64,000 nucleotides of DNA from an uncultured Oscillospiraceae bacterium (GTDB lineage: Bacteria > Bacillota > Clostridia > Oscillospirales > Oscillospiraceae). Below the pieces are notes generated by a model. The model ran no database searches. It worked only from the letters and a program-made list of their open reading frames with translations, and had not been told where the DNA came from. Below, in pieces: positions 1 through 6,991 of the stretch; the stretch's first letter is position 1, and each line of letters opens with the position of its first letter. The DNA lies in assembly GCA_934589145.1 (NCBI GenBank), contig CAKTNW010000007.1:17692-81691 (forward strand), in the 5' to 3' direction. A program made the translations under genes and the position numbers.

Positions 1-776
1 TTTGCACTTACAATCTTTTCTATCTCGCCTTCAATCCGCCCCATGAAGTCCCCGATAAGTGTCCACTCTTCACTATCAAGGCTTTTGATTTTCTTAATAC
101 TATTAACCGTTCTATCGAATAGCCGCTCAATTAGATTATCCAACTGTTTTTGGCTACCCTTAACAACTAAGGTTTCTCTGTTCTCGTTTGCATAGTCAAT
201 AATATTGTTTACACGCTCATAGTACTCATGCTGCTTCTGATTTAGCGCTTCTTTCTGCTGCTCTTTAATGTACTTATTATACTCTCCTTTTCCCATGAGT
301 AGAGAGGGGTCTTGACGAAATCTATCGATATTGCATTGTCTTATTACAATTTCCTTTGAAGCCAAATTATTTCCGGCTGATGATATATAATTGACCTTAA
401 TTCTAAAAGCACCTGCATTCTGCAAAACAGCAGCAATCTTTCCTACTATTTTGCTGTATTGAGCACGGGACTTATACTCGTTATTTTCGAGGAAGTTTTG
501 TAGTTTTGCTGCTCTGTCGTCTTTCTGGTTAATGATTTTTTCCGCTTCTTCAAGCATGTCTTTGTATTCCTTGAAGTACTTTATATCATCGTAGTTTACC
601 AACGCCTGACGGCTCTTTACGATAATATGCGTATCAATATAGGAAATAAAATTCCAATCCTTAAACCCCAACGTGTCCAAAACTTCTGTTTCCAATTTTT
701 TGTACTGCTGTTTTTCGATGCTGTTAACCACTACAATTGCCAGAATAATGCCGATGATTACTAGAACCCAAATCAT
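1..776 (-). CDS. Membrane-anchored coiled-coil protein, partial
   Basis: The frame is open from an ATG at 776 to the window edge, so the C-terminus is missing; 258 residues are visible. The start is supported by an AGAGGAG ribosome binding site just upstream. Residues 2-16 (IWVLVIIGIILAIVV) form one hydrophobic N-terminal segment, probably a membrane anchor with most of the protein in the cytoplasm. The rest is charged, Lys/Glu/Gln-rich and probably helical (for example EEAEKIINQKDDRAAK near residue 75 and KEQQKEALNQKQHEYYER near 170). I recognise no catalytic motif and cannot name a family. AT content is well above that of the core genome to the right, which fits the accessory region ending at tRNA-Pro. 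Confidence 0.75.
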   Translation of the reverse strand, partial: MIWVLVIIGIILAIVVVNSIEKQQYKKLETEVLDTLGFKDWNFISYIDTHIIVKSRQALVNYDDIKYFKEYKDMLEEAEKIINQKDDRAAKLQNFLENNEYKSRAQYSKIVGKIAAVLQNAGAFRIKVNYISSAGNNLASKEIVIRQCNIDRFRQDPSLLMGKGEYNKYIKEQQKEALNQKQHEYYERVNNIIDYANENRETLVVKGSQKQLDNLIERLFDRTVNSIKKIKSLDSEEWTLIGDFMGRIEGEIEKIVSA

Positions 777-970
777 GTTTTTTCTCCTCTCTCTTATGAT
801 TTAAGTAACATACCGGGCTACTGAATATAAGATTCTTGAAACAGTATATCATAAGTTTGTTTGCAAATCTACCCTTGTATCATTTGTCATATCATGACTC
901 CATCCGCAAGGACAAGAAGATTTTTGACGCTATCCAGAGTTTCCTTCATTTTTTGAAAAATGTCTTGGTG

Positions 971-999
971 TTGCATAATAAACCGCTGTATGCTATGCT
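971..999 (+). promoter_or_regulatory. Sigma-A promoter for the zinc-ribbon gene
   Basis: TTGCAT and TATGCT are separated by 17 bases and lie about 20 bases before the ATG at 1021. Confidence 0.55.
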
Positions 1000-1020
1000 T
1001 GAATAAAAGGGGGTGTCTCT

Positions 1021-1716
1021 ATGAACTGTCCAACCTGTGGTGCACCAGATGTACGTATTGGCGGCGATCAATGGGAATGCGGCTGGTGTTGTGATTTTGG
1101 TTTTCTTCCACGCAGCGTGATTGAAGCGCGCAGAACTGTAAGGACTGTTCATATCCCCAAGGAGATTACCTTTACGCTTTCTGTTGAGCCGAACACCGAT
1201 TGTGATGAAGTTATTGAACCGTCCCGTTTCTTTGACCCAAATGCAGAAAAATTGGCAAAAACCTTTCCGGAGGAAATGTTCCGCTGGACATTAGAACAGC
1301 AACAGAAGATGTTCTGCGCGGATATGCTGGAAGCGGTATACGCCGATGATCCGCAAAAAGCCATTACCATGTGGCGCACCCTGCTGTCCAATCAGACGCC
1401 GCTGAACGATCCGAACTGTGCGGAGGGTTTCTTCTCTGAAATTGACTTTCTCTGGGACGATGACGCATTCGATGTGGAGAGCTTTCTGCCTTTGCTTGAT
1501 GCCATGCAGGCGGATGACAGTCTGGCCCGCATCATCTTTCAAAGCAGCTGCGTGTGTCAACTGCACTTCAAACTGCTCAGGGCAGCTATCGAACGGAACA
1601 GGGTGTCTGAAGCAGCATATCTGTTTGCGCTACTGAAAGCCAATTCTTTCCCGAAAGGAAAATGGGCAGTAAACTTCTCGCAGTTTCAAAGGTTGATGTG
1701 TGGCATTAGCCAGTAG
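1021..1716 (+). CDS. Hypothetical protein with N-terminal zinc ribbon
   Basis: A 231-residue protein starting MNCPTCG, with a second pair CGWCC at about residues 20-24, so residues 4-24 probably bind one zinc ion as a short zinc ribbon. The remainder is mostly helical and acidic (FFSEIDFLWDDDAFDVESFLPLLDA as a helical repeat-like stretch near 138-162) with no motif I recognise. No signal peptide or membrane segment is present. An AAAAGGGGG purine run precedes the ATG, and a strong stem-loop follows the stop. It sits alone between the partial membrane protein and the left repeat of the tRNA-Pro island. A role as a small adaptor or nucleic-acid-binding protein is possible but not shown. Confidence 0.75.
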   Translation: MNCPTCGAPDVRIGGDQWECGWCCDFGFLPRSVIEARRTVRTVHIPKEITFTLSVEPNTDCDEVIEPSRFFDPNAEKLAKTFPEEMFRWTLEQQQKMFCADMLEAVYADDPQKAITMWRTLLSNQTPLNDPNCAEGFFSEIDFLWDDDAFDVESFLPLLDAMQADDSLARIIFQSSCVCQLHFKLLRAAIERNRVSEAAYLFALLKANSFPKGKWAVNFSQFQRLMCGISQ

Positions 1717-1740
1717 AACCACATTAGATGCAATGGAAAA

Positions 1741-1774
1741 AACGAGGACGGGAATCAATCATCCCGTCCTCGTT
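1741..1774 (+). terminator. Stem-loop terminator after the zinc-ribbon gene
   Basis: AACGAGGACGGGA pairs with TCCCGTCCTCGTT across an 8-base loop. It is preceded by A-rich and followed by mildly T-rich sequence, so it may stop transcription from either side. Confidence 0.7.
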
Positions 1775-1792
1775 CATCAAAAGATATTCTCG

Positions 1793-1866
1793 ATAGAAAT
1801 GATAAATCCGAACACATTACCTACTTGGATAATGTAGTTCGGATTATCATTAGTTGGTCGGAGTGT
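1793..1866. repeat. Left copy of 74-bp direct repeat (candidate att site)
   Basis: Matches 4267-4340 at 71 of 74 positions in the same orientation. The repeat holds a long imperfect hairpin (GATAAATCCGAAC paired with GTTCGGATTATC, plus ACATTA with TAATGT) and ends in 12 bases that copy the 3' end of tRNA-Pro with one mismatch (TGGTCGGAGTGT versus TGGTCCGAGTGT). This is what remains when an element integrates at a tRNA 3' end. No integrase is visible in the window. Confidence 0.75.
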
Positions 1867-1979
1867 AATTATAGGATTTCAGAAAACACAAATGTATCAG
1901 CGGTTTGCTGGCAGTCGGCAAGGGGTATTTATTCTTCTAAACCTAAAATTGAGGACAATCAATGTTTCAAATCTCTATC

Positions 1980-2555
1980 TTAGGGACTAGATCGAGCTTC
2001 ATTAACGTCCACATCTTCAGGCCTCAGAAAGAAAACGGTTAACTTGCAAATAAGCATATAATAGCCTACCAATGTAAGTGTAGCAATTCTGCTCACTTTT
2101 TTATCATTGTGCAGTTTTAAAAAATTCTCTCGTGAAATTGAGGTTATTAATTCTAAATCTACAAATTCATTTTTTAAAATTTGATCAGGAAGATAGAGCG
2201 TGCTATACCGCTGGTTTTTAGTGATATTAGAAACCATTGAAGGATTTTCCTCAATATCTTTAAGAGGATGTATTGCGGCAAATAATAATGTTTTATCTCT
2301 TGTTGCATCGCAGGTATTTGACAAAAGCTGTGCTTTACGCCGGATTACTTTTAATTCACCATTATCATCGGTATAGAAAAATGGAATCTCACTGAAAATA
2401 TCTCCCTGTAGAAGGTCAAATGTATTGCATGTATGAGATAAAACTGGGCCATGTATATCCTCAAACTGTTGCATAGCCCTTTTTGCCTGTTCTTTTGTGT
2501 AGGGATTAATGTTTGGAAAAAGTTCCTTGCAAAAATCAATAAATTCTGGAATCAT
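1980..2555 (-). CDS. Unknown protein, third gene of island operon
   Basis: A 191-residue protein of unrecognised function, the last gene of a minus-strand operon of three. Notable segments are LLQGDIFSEIPFFY (about residues 48-61) and the LLSNTCD motif (about 77-83), followed by a beta-like stretch LLFAAIHPL. The GDI...LSxxCD pattern recalls uncharacterised accessory proteins in which a Cys-Asp pair ends a strand, but I cannot assign a family. The C-terminal third contains a hydrophobic run (TLTLVGYYMLICKLTVFFL) that could be a buried helix or one membrane segment. It follows the preceding gene by 15 bases, with AAAGAG as a weak ribosome binding site. Composition is AT-rich, like its operon partners. 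Confidence 0.75.
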   Translation of the reverse strand: MIPEFIDFCKELFPNINPYTKEQAKRAMQQFEDIHGPVLSHTCNTFDLLQGDIFSEIPFFYTDDNGELKVIRRKAQLLSNTCDATRDKTLLFAAIHPLKDIEENPSMVSNITKNQRYSTLYLPDQILKNEFVDLELITSISRENFLKLHNDKKVSRIATLTLVGYYMLICKLTVFFLRPEDVDVNEARSSP

Positions 2556-2570
2556 TATATCAACTCTTTA

Positions 2571-2873
2571 TCATCCGAATAAATCCAAAATATTAATACC
2601 GACTTTTTCAGAATTCCGTTCCAGCATACTTGCATATGTTTTCTGTTCATCCGGTAAGAAGTTGCTCTGTACACCAAACAAAGCTAACGCATCCACTTTA
2701 GGATTTGCAACATTAAACTCCTTGGCAATTAAATTAGTTGAAGTAGTTTGATAAGAACTCTCAATGCAGTAATTAAATGTTGGAGTTATTTCAGATAAAG
2801 CTACATTAGGAGCAGATAAAGTCCAGCTCAATAGCAACGCCAACGGCACCGTTAACGCATTACTGTTCATCAT
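2571..2873 (-). CDS. Small unknown protein, second gene of island operon
   Basis: A 100-residue protein whose reading frame overlaps the 3' end of the upstream gene by 14 bases, which suggests translational coupling. An ATG at 2873 is preferred because GGAG lies 9 bases upstream; a TTG at 2882 would extend it by three residues. Residues 5-22 are moderately hydrophobic (LTVPLALLLSWTLSAP) but the segment is followed by a soluble-looking body, so a signal peptide is uncertain. No cysteine cluster or catalytic motif is apparent. Its conserved position between two larger unknown genes suggests a linker or regulatory subunit of the same system; this is inference from gene order. Confidence 0.65.
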   Translation of the reverse strand: MMNSNALTVPLALLLSWTLSAPNVALSEITPTFNYCIESSYQTTSTNLIAKEFNVANPKVDALALFGVQSNFLPDEQKTYASMLERNSEKVGINILDLFG

Positions 2874-3621
2874 ATGAAACAACTCCTGTTTTTAAAAACG
2901 TATCAATATATTTCGTGGCAAATTGTTCAGAGAGAGATGCAATACTGTTTACTACACCTAAGGAAGATAGGTAATCCTTTTCATGATTAAATGCATATCG
3001 ATCATTAATGTCCAAAGCAACCTGTAATTGACTATCTCCGCTTTTTAAACCTGCAAAGGAACCTCTTTCATCAGGAACGCCAAGAAAAGCGCGATTATTT
3101 TGTACTAAAATATTGGCATAATACTTGTTTTGAACAACTAAAGCAAGTCGAAACTGCACTTCATCAGTTGTCAAGTTTGATTTGCAACGCAAGAAATTTT
3201 CGGAAATATACTTGACAGGATCCTCGATACCATCAGATTTATCGAACAAGAGTGTCGTTGATAAACCAGAGTAGTAAAACTTTGGATCAGATAAACCATC
3301 ACCTGTCATAACTGATAAGGCAACAACAATACGATTGCATTTTTCACGAATATAAGTGATGCATCGCTCAACATTATGGCAATATTCTTCGTCAAAATGT
3401 GTAACAAGTTGAGCGCTGTTACCACAAATCGTGAGTTGAGAATGGCCGTGAGGCGTTGCAGCAACTATACGAGGAATTTCTAACGGGGCATCTGGAGGAA
3501 GTGGAACAAGGGTAAATGGAGTTTGAAAATCTGTAAAATGACGTTCCAGTTCGAAAAGATGTTCGCGGATTTTTGCATTTTGTGGAAAGTGAATGGTAAA
3601 AGCGCACGATTGTATGACCAT
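2860..3621 (-). CDS. Unknown protein, first gene of island operon
   Basis: A 253-residue protein with a clear TGAGGTG ribosome binding site and a strong promoter 40 bases upstream. It appears soluble, alpha/beta, with no signal peptide. Features include IPRIVAATPHGHSQLTI near residues 49-65 and a C-terminal part with LQVALDINDRYAF (about 200-212) followed by a helical region. The two-part layout, with a strand-rich middle and a late short D-I-N-D strand, is loosely reminiscent of the sporadically distributed TIGR04255 family, but I cannot confirm that and do not assert it. As the leading gene of a compact operon inside a tRNA-flanked island it is a reasonable candidate for the core of an accessory or defence-like module. 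Confidence 0.75.
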   Translation of the reverse strand: MVIQSCAFTIHFPQNAKIREHLFELERHFTDFQTPFTLVPLPPDAPLEIPRIVAATPHGHSQLTICGNSAQLVTHFDEEYCHNVERCITYIREKCNRIVVALSVMTGDGLSDPKFYYSGLSTTLLFDKSDGIEDPVKYISENFLRCKSNLTTDEVQFRLALVVQNKYYANILVQNNRAFLGVPDERGSFAGLKSGDSQLQVALDINDRYAFNHEKDYLSSLGVVNSIASLSEQFATKYIDTFLKTGVVSYDEQ

Positions 3622-3659
3622 ATTAAATCACCTCATGATTGGGCAGTTGCCCTTTTTAG

Positions 3660-3688
3660 ATTATACCTCAGTTATCTATGATATGCAA
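3660..3688 (-). promoter_or_regulatory. Strong sigma-A promoter of the island operon
   Basis: On the minus strand TTGCAT and TATAAT are separated by exactly 17 bases. The predicted leader is about 30 bases and begins with a small GGGCAACTGCCC hairpin before the TGAGGTG ribosome binding site. Confidence 0.75.
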
Positions 3689-3738
3689 TCATATTTTGCG
3701 TAAAATAAGGGCACCCTATACTTATTACGAAAATTAGC

Positions 3739-3766
3739 CTTTGTTGCATAAACAACTGCAACAAAG
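3739..3766. promoter_or_regulatory. Inverted repeat upstream of the island operon
   Basis: CTTTGTTGC and GCAACAAAG form a perfect 9-base inverted repeat with a 10-base spacer, about 55 bases upstream of the -35 box at 3683. It may be a regulator binding site or part of an element end. No adjacent regulator gene is visible. Confidence 0.4.
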
Positions 3767-3813
3767 TTTGAATAAAATATTTTGCTTAGCGGAAGTAGAC
3801 TACAAAGAATGTT

Positions 3814-4193
3814 AACGCCGCCCAACAAGACAACGGGCGGCTCTCTTTGAAATGGGCGAGGTCGTACCCAATCCTGCTGACGCTGTTACCCACACCGAGG
3901 TGGAGGAGCCTGCCGCTCCCGAAGTCCCCAAGGCTGAAAAGGAGCAGGAGCATCCGTCCGCACCTGATAAGGACGATTCCACCCCGGCGCATTCTGGTAA
4001 GGTGGTGGATTTTGCCGCCACCCGTGACGAAGCGACCAAGGAGGAGAAAAAGGCGGTCATGCAGAAACTGCCCACCGAAATGGACAAGGCCGCCAAAACC
4101 GGCAGAGGCGTCCGCCCAAGGAGGACAAGGTCGCTCCCAATAAGGCAACGTCGCCCAAACCTCCACAAATTCCGATTTATTTTAATTAAATGA
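3814..4193 (+). pseudogene. Decayed 3' fragment with frameshifted basic tail
   Basis: A coding remnant, not a gene: the frame is open only from a stop near 3813, and its first Met (3852) has no ribosome binding site. The visible part is Pro/Glu/Lys-rich (VEEPAAPEVPKAEKEQE, then KVVDFAATRDEATKEEKKAV). Near 4110 the frame appears broken by loss of one C. Restoring it gives a tail GRGRPPKEDKVAPNKATSP that ends in IPIYFN and a TAA at about 4192, with GRGRPPK resembling an AT-hook. High GC and this low-complexity tail are unlike the AT-rich operon next to it. It could be the end of a mobile-element or DNA-binding protein; the family is not identifiable. Confidence 0.55.
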
Positions 4194-4210
4194 AATATCA
4201 AATAGAGAGC

Positions 4211-4247
4211 AAAAAAAGCAAGGGCGGGAATATCACCCCGCCCTTGC
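4211..4247. terminator. Stem-loop terminator, probably used by tRNA-Pro
   Basis: GCAAGGGCGGG (4218-4228) pairs with CCCGCCCTTGC (4237-4247). The run of seven A at 4211-4217 gives a U-tract on the minus strand, so it ends leftward transcription from tRNA-Pro. Confidence 0.7.
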
Positions 4248-4266
4248 CCATTAAAGTACATTTTCA

Positions 4267-4340
4267 ATAGAAATGATAAATCCGAACACATTACCCACTT
4301 GGATAATGTAGTTCGGATTATCATTACTTGGTCCGAGTGT
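4267..4340. repeat. Right copy of 74-bp direct repeat at tRNA-Pro
   Basis: The partner of 1793-1866 with three mismatches. Its last 12 bases lie inside the 3' end of tRNA-Pro (including the encoded CCA), and the rest is the stem-loop immediately downstream of that tRNA. Repeat spacing defines an element of about 2.47 kb. Confidence 0.75.
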
Positions 4341-4405
4341 TGAGATTCGAACTCAAGGCCTCTTGAACCCCATTCAAGCGCGATACCAAACTTCGCCACA
4401 CCCGG
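4329..4405 (-). tRNA. tRNA-Pro (GGG)
   Basis: On the minus strand a full cloverleaf can be drawn: acceptor CCGGGTG/CACTCGG with discriminator A and encoded CCA, D arm GCGA/TCGC, anticodon arm CTTGA-ATGGGGT-TCAAG giving anticodon GGG, and T arm TTGAG-TTCGAAT-CTCAA. Length is 77 bases. Its 3' end is the integration target of the neighbouring repeat-bounded island. Confidence 0.93.
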
Positions 4406-4584
4406 ATATTTTTGCTCTCTGTCAGACAGCTCATTTATAATAGCACATCATTTTCCGTTTTGCAACCCCTAATTTTCATTTTTTTGAATTTTTTGTGGGA
4501 GGGGATTTCTTTTTGTTGACAAAGCGCCATAGACATGGTAAGATATTACCTGCGTCTGGGGTGTAACCGCGGAACTTCGCATAC

Positions 4585-4672
4585 GGAGAGATGGCTGAGT
4601 GGTCGAAAGCACCGGTCTTGAAAACCGGCGATGTGAAAGCATCCGTGGGTTCGAATCCCACTCTCTCCGCCA
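4585..4672 (+). tRNA. tRNA-Ser (TGA)
   Basis: Acceptor GGAGAGA pairs with TCTCTCC, followed by discriminator G and CCA. The anticodon arm CCGGT-CTTGAAA-ACCGG gives TGA, and a long variable arm (GCGATGTGAAAGCATC) marks a class II serine tRNA. Length is 88 bases. Confidence 0.95.
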
Positions 4673-4688
4673 GAAAATGAATATGTAT

Positions 4689-4780
4689 GCGGAAGTACCC
4701 AAGTGGCCGAAGGGGCTCCCCTGCTAAGGGAGTAGGCCGTCAAAAGCGGCGCGAGGGTTCAAATCCCTCCTTCCGCGCCA
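4689..4780 (+). tRNA. tRNA-Ser (GCT)
   Basis: Acceptor GCGGAAG pairs with CTTCCGC, then G and CCA. The anticodon arm CTCCC-CTGCTAA-GGGAG gives GCT, and a long variable arm is present. It lies 16 bases after tRNA-Ser(TGA), so the two are probably co-transcribed. Confidence 0.95.
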
Positions 4781-4781
4781 G

Positions 4782-4810
4782 AATCCCACCCCATCCGGGG
4801 TGGGATTTTT
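4782..4810 (+). terminator. Terminator after the tRNA-Ser pair
   Basis: AATCCCACCCC pairs with GGGGTGGGATT around a 4-base loop and is followed by T residues, immediately after the CCA end of tRNA-Ser(GCT). Confidence 0.85.
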
Positions 4811-4839
4811 CACAATATCCAACGATCGGAGGCTCGTCC

Positions 4840-5832
4840 ATGGAAAAGACCGTCCACTATCTGGAGACCCACTCCCAGAACCCCTATTACAATCTGGCGT
4901 TCGAGGAATACGTCCTGTGTCACCGCACCCAGGGCGACTACCTGCTGCTATGGCAGAACGACAACACCATCGTGGTGGGCCGCAACCAGAACACCGAGGC
5001 GGAGATCAACCGCGCCTTCGTGGAGGAACACCATATCAACGTGGTGCGCCGCGGCACCGGCGGCGGCGCGGTCTATCACGACCTGGGCAACCTGAACTAC
5101 TCCTTCATCACCGACGTAGGCGACGACGGCATCAGCATCCGCCGCTTCACCCAACCGGTGGTGGCGGCGCTGCGGAGCCTGGGCCTGAACGCGGAGGCCT
5201 CCGGCCGCAACGACATCCTGGTGGAGGGCCGCAAGGTCTCCGGCACGGCCCAGCGCCGTCACGCAGGCCGCATCCTCCACCACGGCACCCTGTTGTTCGA
5301 CGCCAATCCCGGCATGGTGGCCGGCGCCCTGAACGTAGATCCGGAGAAATTCCGCTCCAAGAGCACCAAATCCGTCCGGGCCCGCATCGGCAACATCCGC
5401 GACTTCCTGCCGGTGGACATGGATCTGCCCGTCTTCTGGGCCTACCTGAAGGACGCCCTGTCCGGCGGCGGACTGACGCCCGACGCCCTGACCGCCGACG
5501 AGCTGGCGGCGGTGGAGCGCCTCAAGACCGAAAAATACGACACCTGGGCCTGGAACTACGGCCGCTCCCCCAAGTTCGACGTCACCCGCAAGCGCTATTG
5601 GGACGGCGGCTGCCTGGAGGCCAACGTCTCCATCGCCGATGGCCGGATCACCGACGTGAAGTTCTACGGCGACTTCCTGGCCGTCCGGGGCATGGAGGAG
5701 CTGCTGGCAGCGCTGAAGGGCGCCGCCTACCGCCCGGAGGCCGTCCGCATGGTGCTGGAGGAAAGCCCCATCGCCGAGCTGTTTGGCGGCATCACAACAG
5801 ACGAGGTCATGGCTACCCTATTTGACCTGTGA
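4840..5832 (+). CDS. lplA: Lipoate-protein ligase A
   Basis: A 330-residue cytosolic enzyme that activates free lipoate with ATP and attaches it to lysines of lipoyl domains (2-oxoacid dehydrogenase E2, glycine cleavage H protein). The N-terminal catalytic domain shows the family's NPYYNLAFEEYVL opening, the lipoate/ATP-binding VRRGTGGGAVYHDLGNLNYS stretch at about residues 69-88, and SGRNDILVEGRKVSGTAQ near 123-140. The C-terminal lid domain is present (YDTWAWNYGRSPKF near 237-250). Length fits the two-domain LplA type. ATG at 4840 is chosen because GGAGG lies 8 bases upstream; longer frames run back through tRNA-Ser. It stands alone after the tRNA terminator. Confidence 0.93.
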   Translation: MEKTVHYLETHSQNPYYNLAFEEYVLCHRTQGDYLLLWQNDNTIVVGRNQNTEAEINRAFVEEHHINVVRRGTGGGAVYHDLGNLNYSFITDVGDDGISIRRFTQPVVAALRSLGLNAEASGRNDILVEGRKVSGTAQRRHAGRILHHGTLLFDANPGMVAGALNVDPEKFRSKSTKSVRARIGNIRDFLPVDMDLPVFWAYLKDALSGGGLTPDALTADELAAVERLKTEKYDTWAWNYGRSPKFDVTRKRYWDGGCLEANVSIADGRITDVKFYGDFLAVRGMEELLAALKGAAYRPEAVRMVLEESPIAELFGGITTDEVMATLFDL

Positions 5833-5838
5833 TCCACC

Positions 5839-5867
5839 TTGCCAACCGCCGCCATGTGTGGTATACT
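5839..5867 (+). promoter_or_regulatory. Sigma-A promoter of the first surface protein gene
   Basis: TTGCCA and TATACT are separated by 17 bases, about 50 bases before the ATG at 5918. Confidence 0.65.
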
Positions 5868-5917
5868 ACATACAGCACACCCTTCCGCACGAAGGGGGAA
5901 CAGAAGAGGAAACGACT

Positions 5918-6763
5918 ATGAAACGAATCGGAAACCGCATCCTGCTGACGTTGGTCACGGCACTGCTGCTGGCGCTGCTGACCGCCACTGCCTGGGCTGA
6001 TACCATCCCCGGCACCGCCAAGCTCACCATCACCCCCACGGACACCAAGGTCAACGGCGACACCGCCACGGTCACCTATTCCGTTACCGTGACCCCGCCG
6101 GAGGGCAAAGAGCTGGGCGTTTTCAGCATCCAGTTCCAGCCGTCCGATGGCATGACGCTGACACAGGATGACAAAAAGATTACCTTGGGCGACGGAAATC
6201 TGACCTATGACGCGGGCTCCAAGACAGGAATTTTTGCTACCTACGGCTATGTTCCGGAAACCGGCTATTTCGCCGCCGTAGGTACCACGCCGGAGCGCCG
6301 CATGTCCCAGGAGGCCACCATCCTGACCATCCAGGCCACCATGCCCGCCAACAAGGACGGCACCTACACCTTGGGCGCGGAGTTCATTGCCGCGCTGGAT
6401 GGCTCCGGTGACGTGTACACCGCCAGAGTGTCCACCACGCCCGTGACCATCAACGGCGGAAAAGCACCCGTGGCGGAGGAGACCCCCGTGGTGACCGAGA
6501 GCAACAGTGAGACCATCGGCAACAGCGGCACGGGAACGACAGCCAATGGCGGCGGAACCGCTGGTGATGGTACAGCTGCCCCGGATGGTACGACCCCTGA
6601 CGGCACCGCGCCCGATGGTACGGCGCCCGACGGCAGCACGCCGAATACGGATCCCGCGGGCACTGACGCCCGGAGCGGCGGCAGCGCCGTGCTTTGGATC
6701 GTGATCGCGGTGGTGGTTGTCGCCGCGGTGGTGGTTGTGATTCTCCGCAAGAAAAAGCAGTAA
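5918..6763 (+). CDS. Secreted cohesin-like protein with C-terminal anchor
   Basis: A 281-residue exported protein. Residues 1-27 are a Sec signal peptide (ILLTLVTALLLALLTATAWA). Residues about 30-175 form a beta-rich domain whose pattern (a first strand GTAKLTITP, a SIQFQ strand, then ATILTIQATMP and TYTLGAEF) resembles cohesin-type domains. Residues about 180-255 are a Thr/Gly/Pro linker with PDGT repeats (PDGTAPDGTAPDGS), probably cell wall spanning. A C-terminal membrane segment (VLWIVIAVVVVAAVVVVIL) with RKKKQ keeps the protein at the surface. There is no LPXTG. It is the first of three adjacent secreted genes with related N-terminal domains. The start is set by AGAGGAAACGACT before the ATG and the signal peptide. 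Confidence 0.8.
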   Translation: MKRIGNRILLTLVTALLLALLTATAWADTIPGTAKLTITPTDTKVNGDTATVTYSVTVTPPEGKELGVFSIQFQPSDGMTLTQDDKKITLGDGNLTYDAGSKTGIFATYGYVPETGYFAAVGTTPERRMSQEATILTIQATMPANKDGTYTLGAEFIAALDGSGDVYTARVSTTPVTINGGKAPVAEETPVVTESNSETIGNSGTGTTANGGGTAGDGTAAPDGTTPDGTAPDGTAPDGSTPNTDPAGTDARSGGSAVLWIVIAVVVVAAVVVVILRKKKQ

Positions 6764-6770
6764 TTGTGTG

Positions 6771-6798
6771 CAAGAGGCAGTGAAAGCACTGCCTCTTG
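6771..6798 (+). terminator. Terminator after the first surface protein gene
   Basis: CAAGAGGCAGTG pairs with CACTGCCTCTTG, followed by a T-rich stretch. Confidence 0.75.
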
Positions 6799-6848
6799 TT
6801 ACTTTTTCTGCATTTTGACATTCACACCAAAAATCGTCAAAAAAATGC

Positions 6849-6877
6849 TTGCCTTATGGGACAAAATAGGATACAAT
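6849..6877 (+). promoter_or_regulatory. Sigma-A promoter of the dockerin gene
   Basis: TTGCCT and TACAAT are separated by 17 bases; the predicted leader is about 105 bases. The next gene, 23 bases after the dockerin gene, probably shares this promoter. Confidence 0.6.
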
Positions 6878-6991
6878 GTATCTGTGTATGGAAAGCACGT
6901 TCGGCTGAATCTCATCAATGGTACGGCATGCCTGCGGGAGTCTCCCCCGCGTACATACTGTGCCAAATTTCAAACGAGAGAGGGAGTGCAA

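Noticed and set aside
1793..1866. Integron attC site, because of the long hairpin with unpaired bases
   Set aside because: The ends lack the RYYYAAC/GTTRRRY boxes, no integron integrase is present, and the repeat is better explained by tRNA-linked integration.
4469..4743. Minus-strand reading frames of 60-80 residues across the tRNA-Ser(TGA) gene
   Set aside because: They are translations of the tRNA on its opposite strand; the C-terminal parts match no protein and the tRNA fold is clear. The same applies to a plus-strand frame at 31469-31675 over tRNA-Leu.
4687..4839. An upstream extension of lplA by 51 residues
   Set aside because: It runs through tRNA-Ser(GCT) and its terminator; the ATG at 4840 has a good ribosome binding site.
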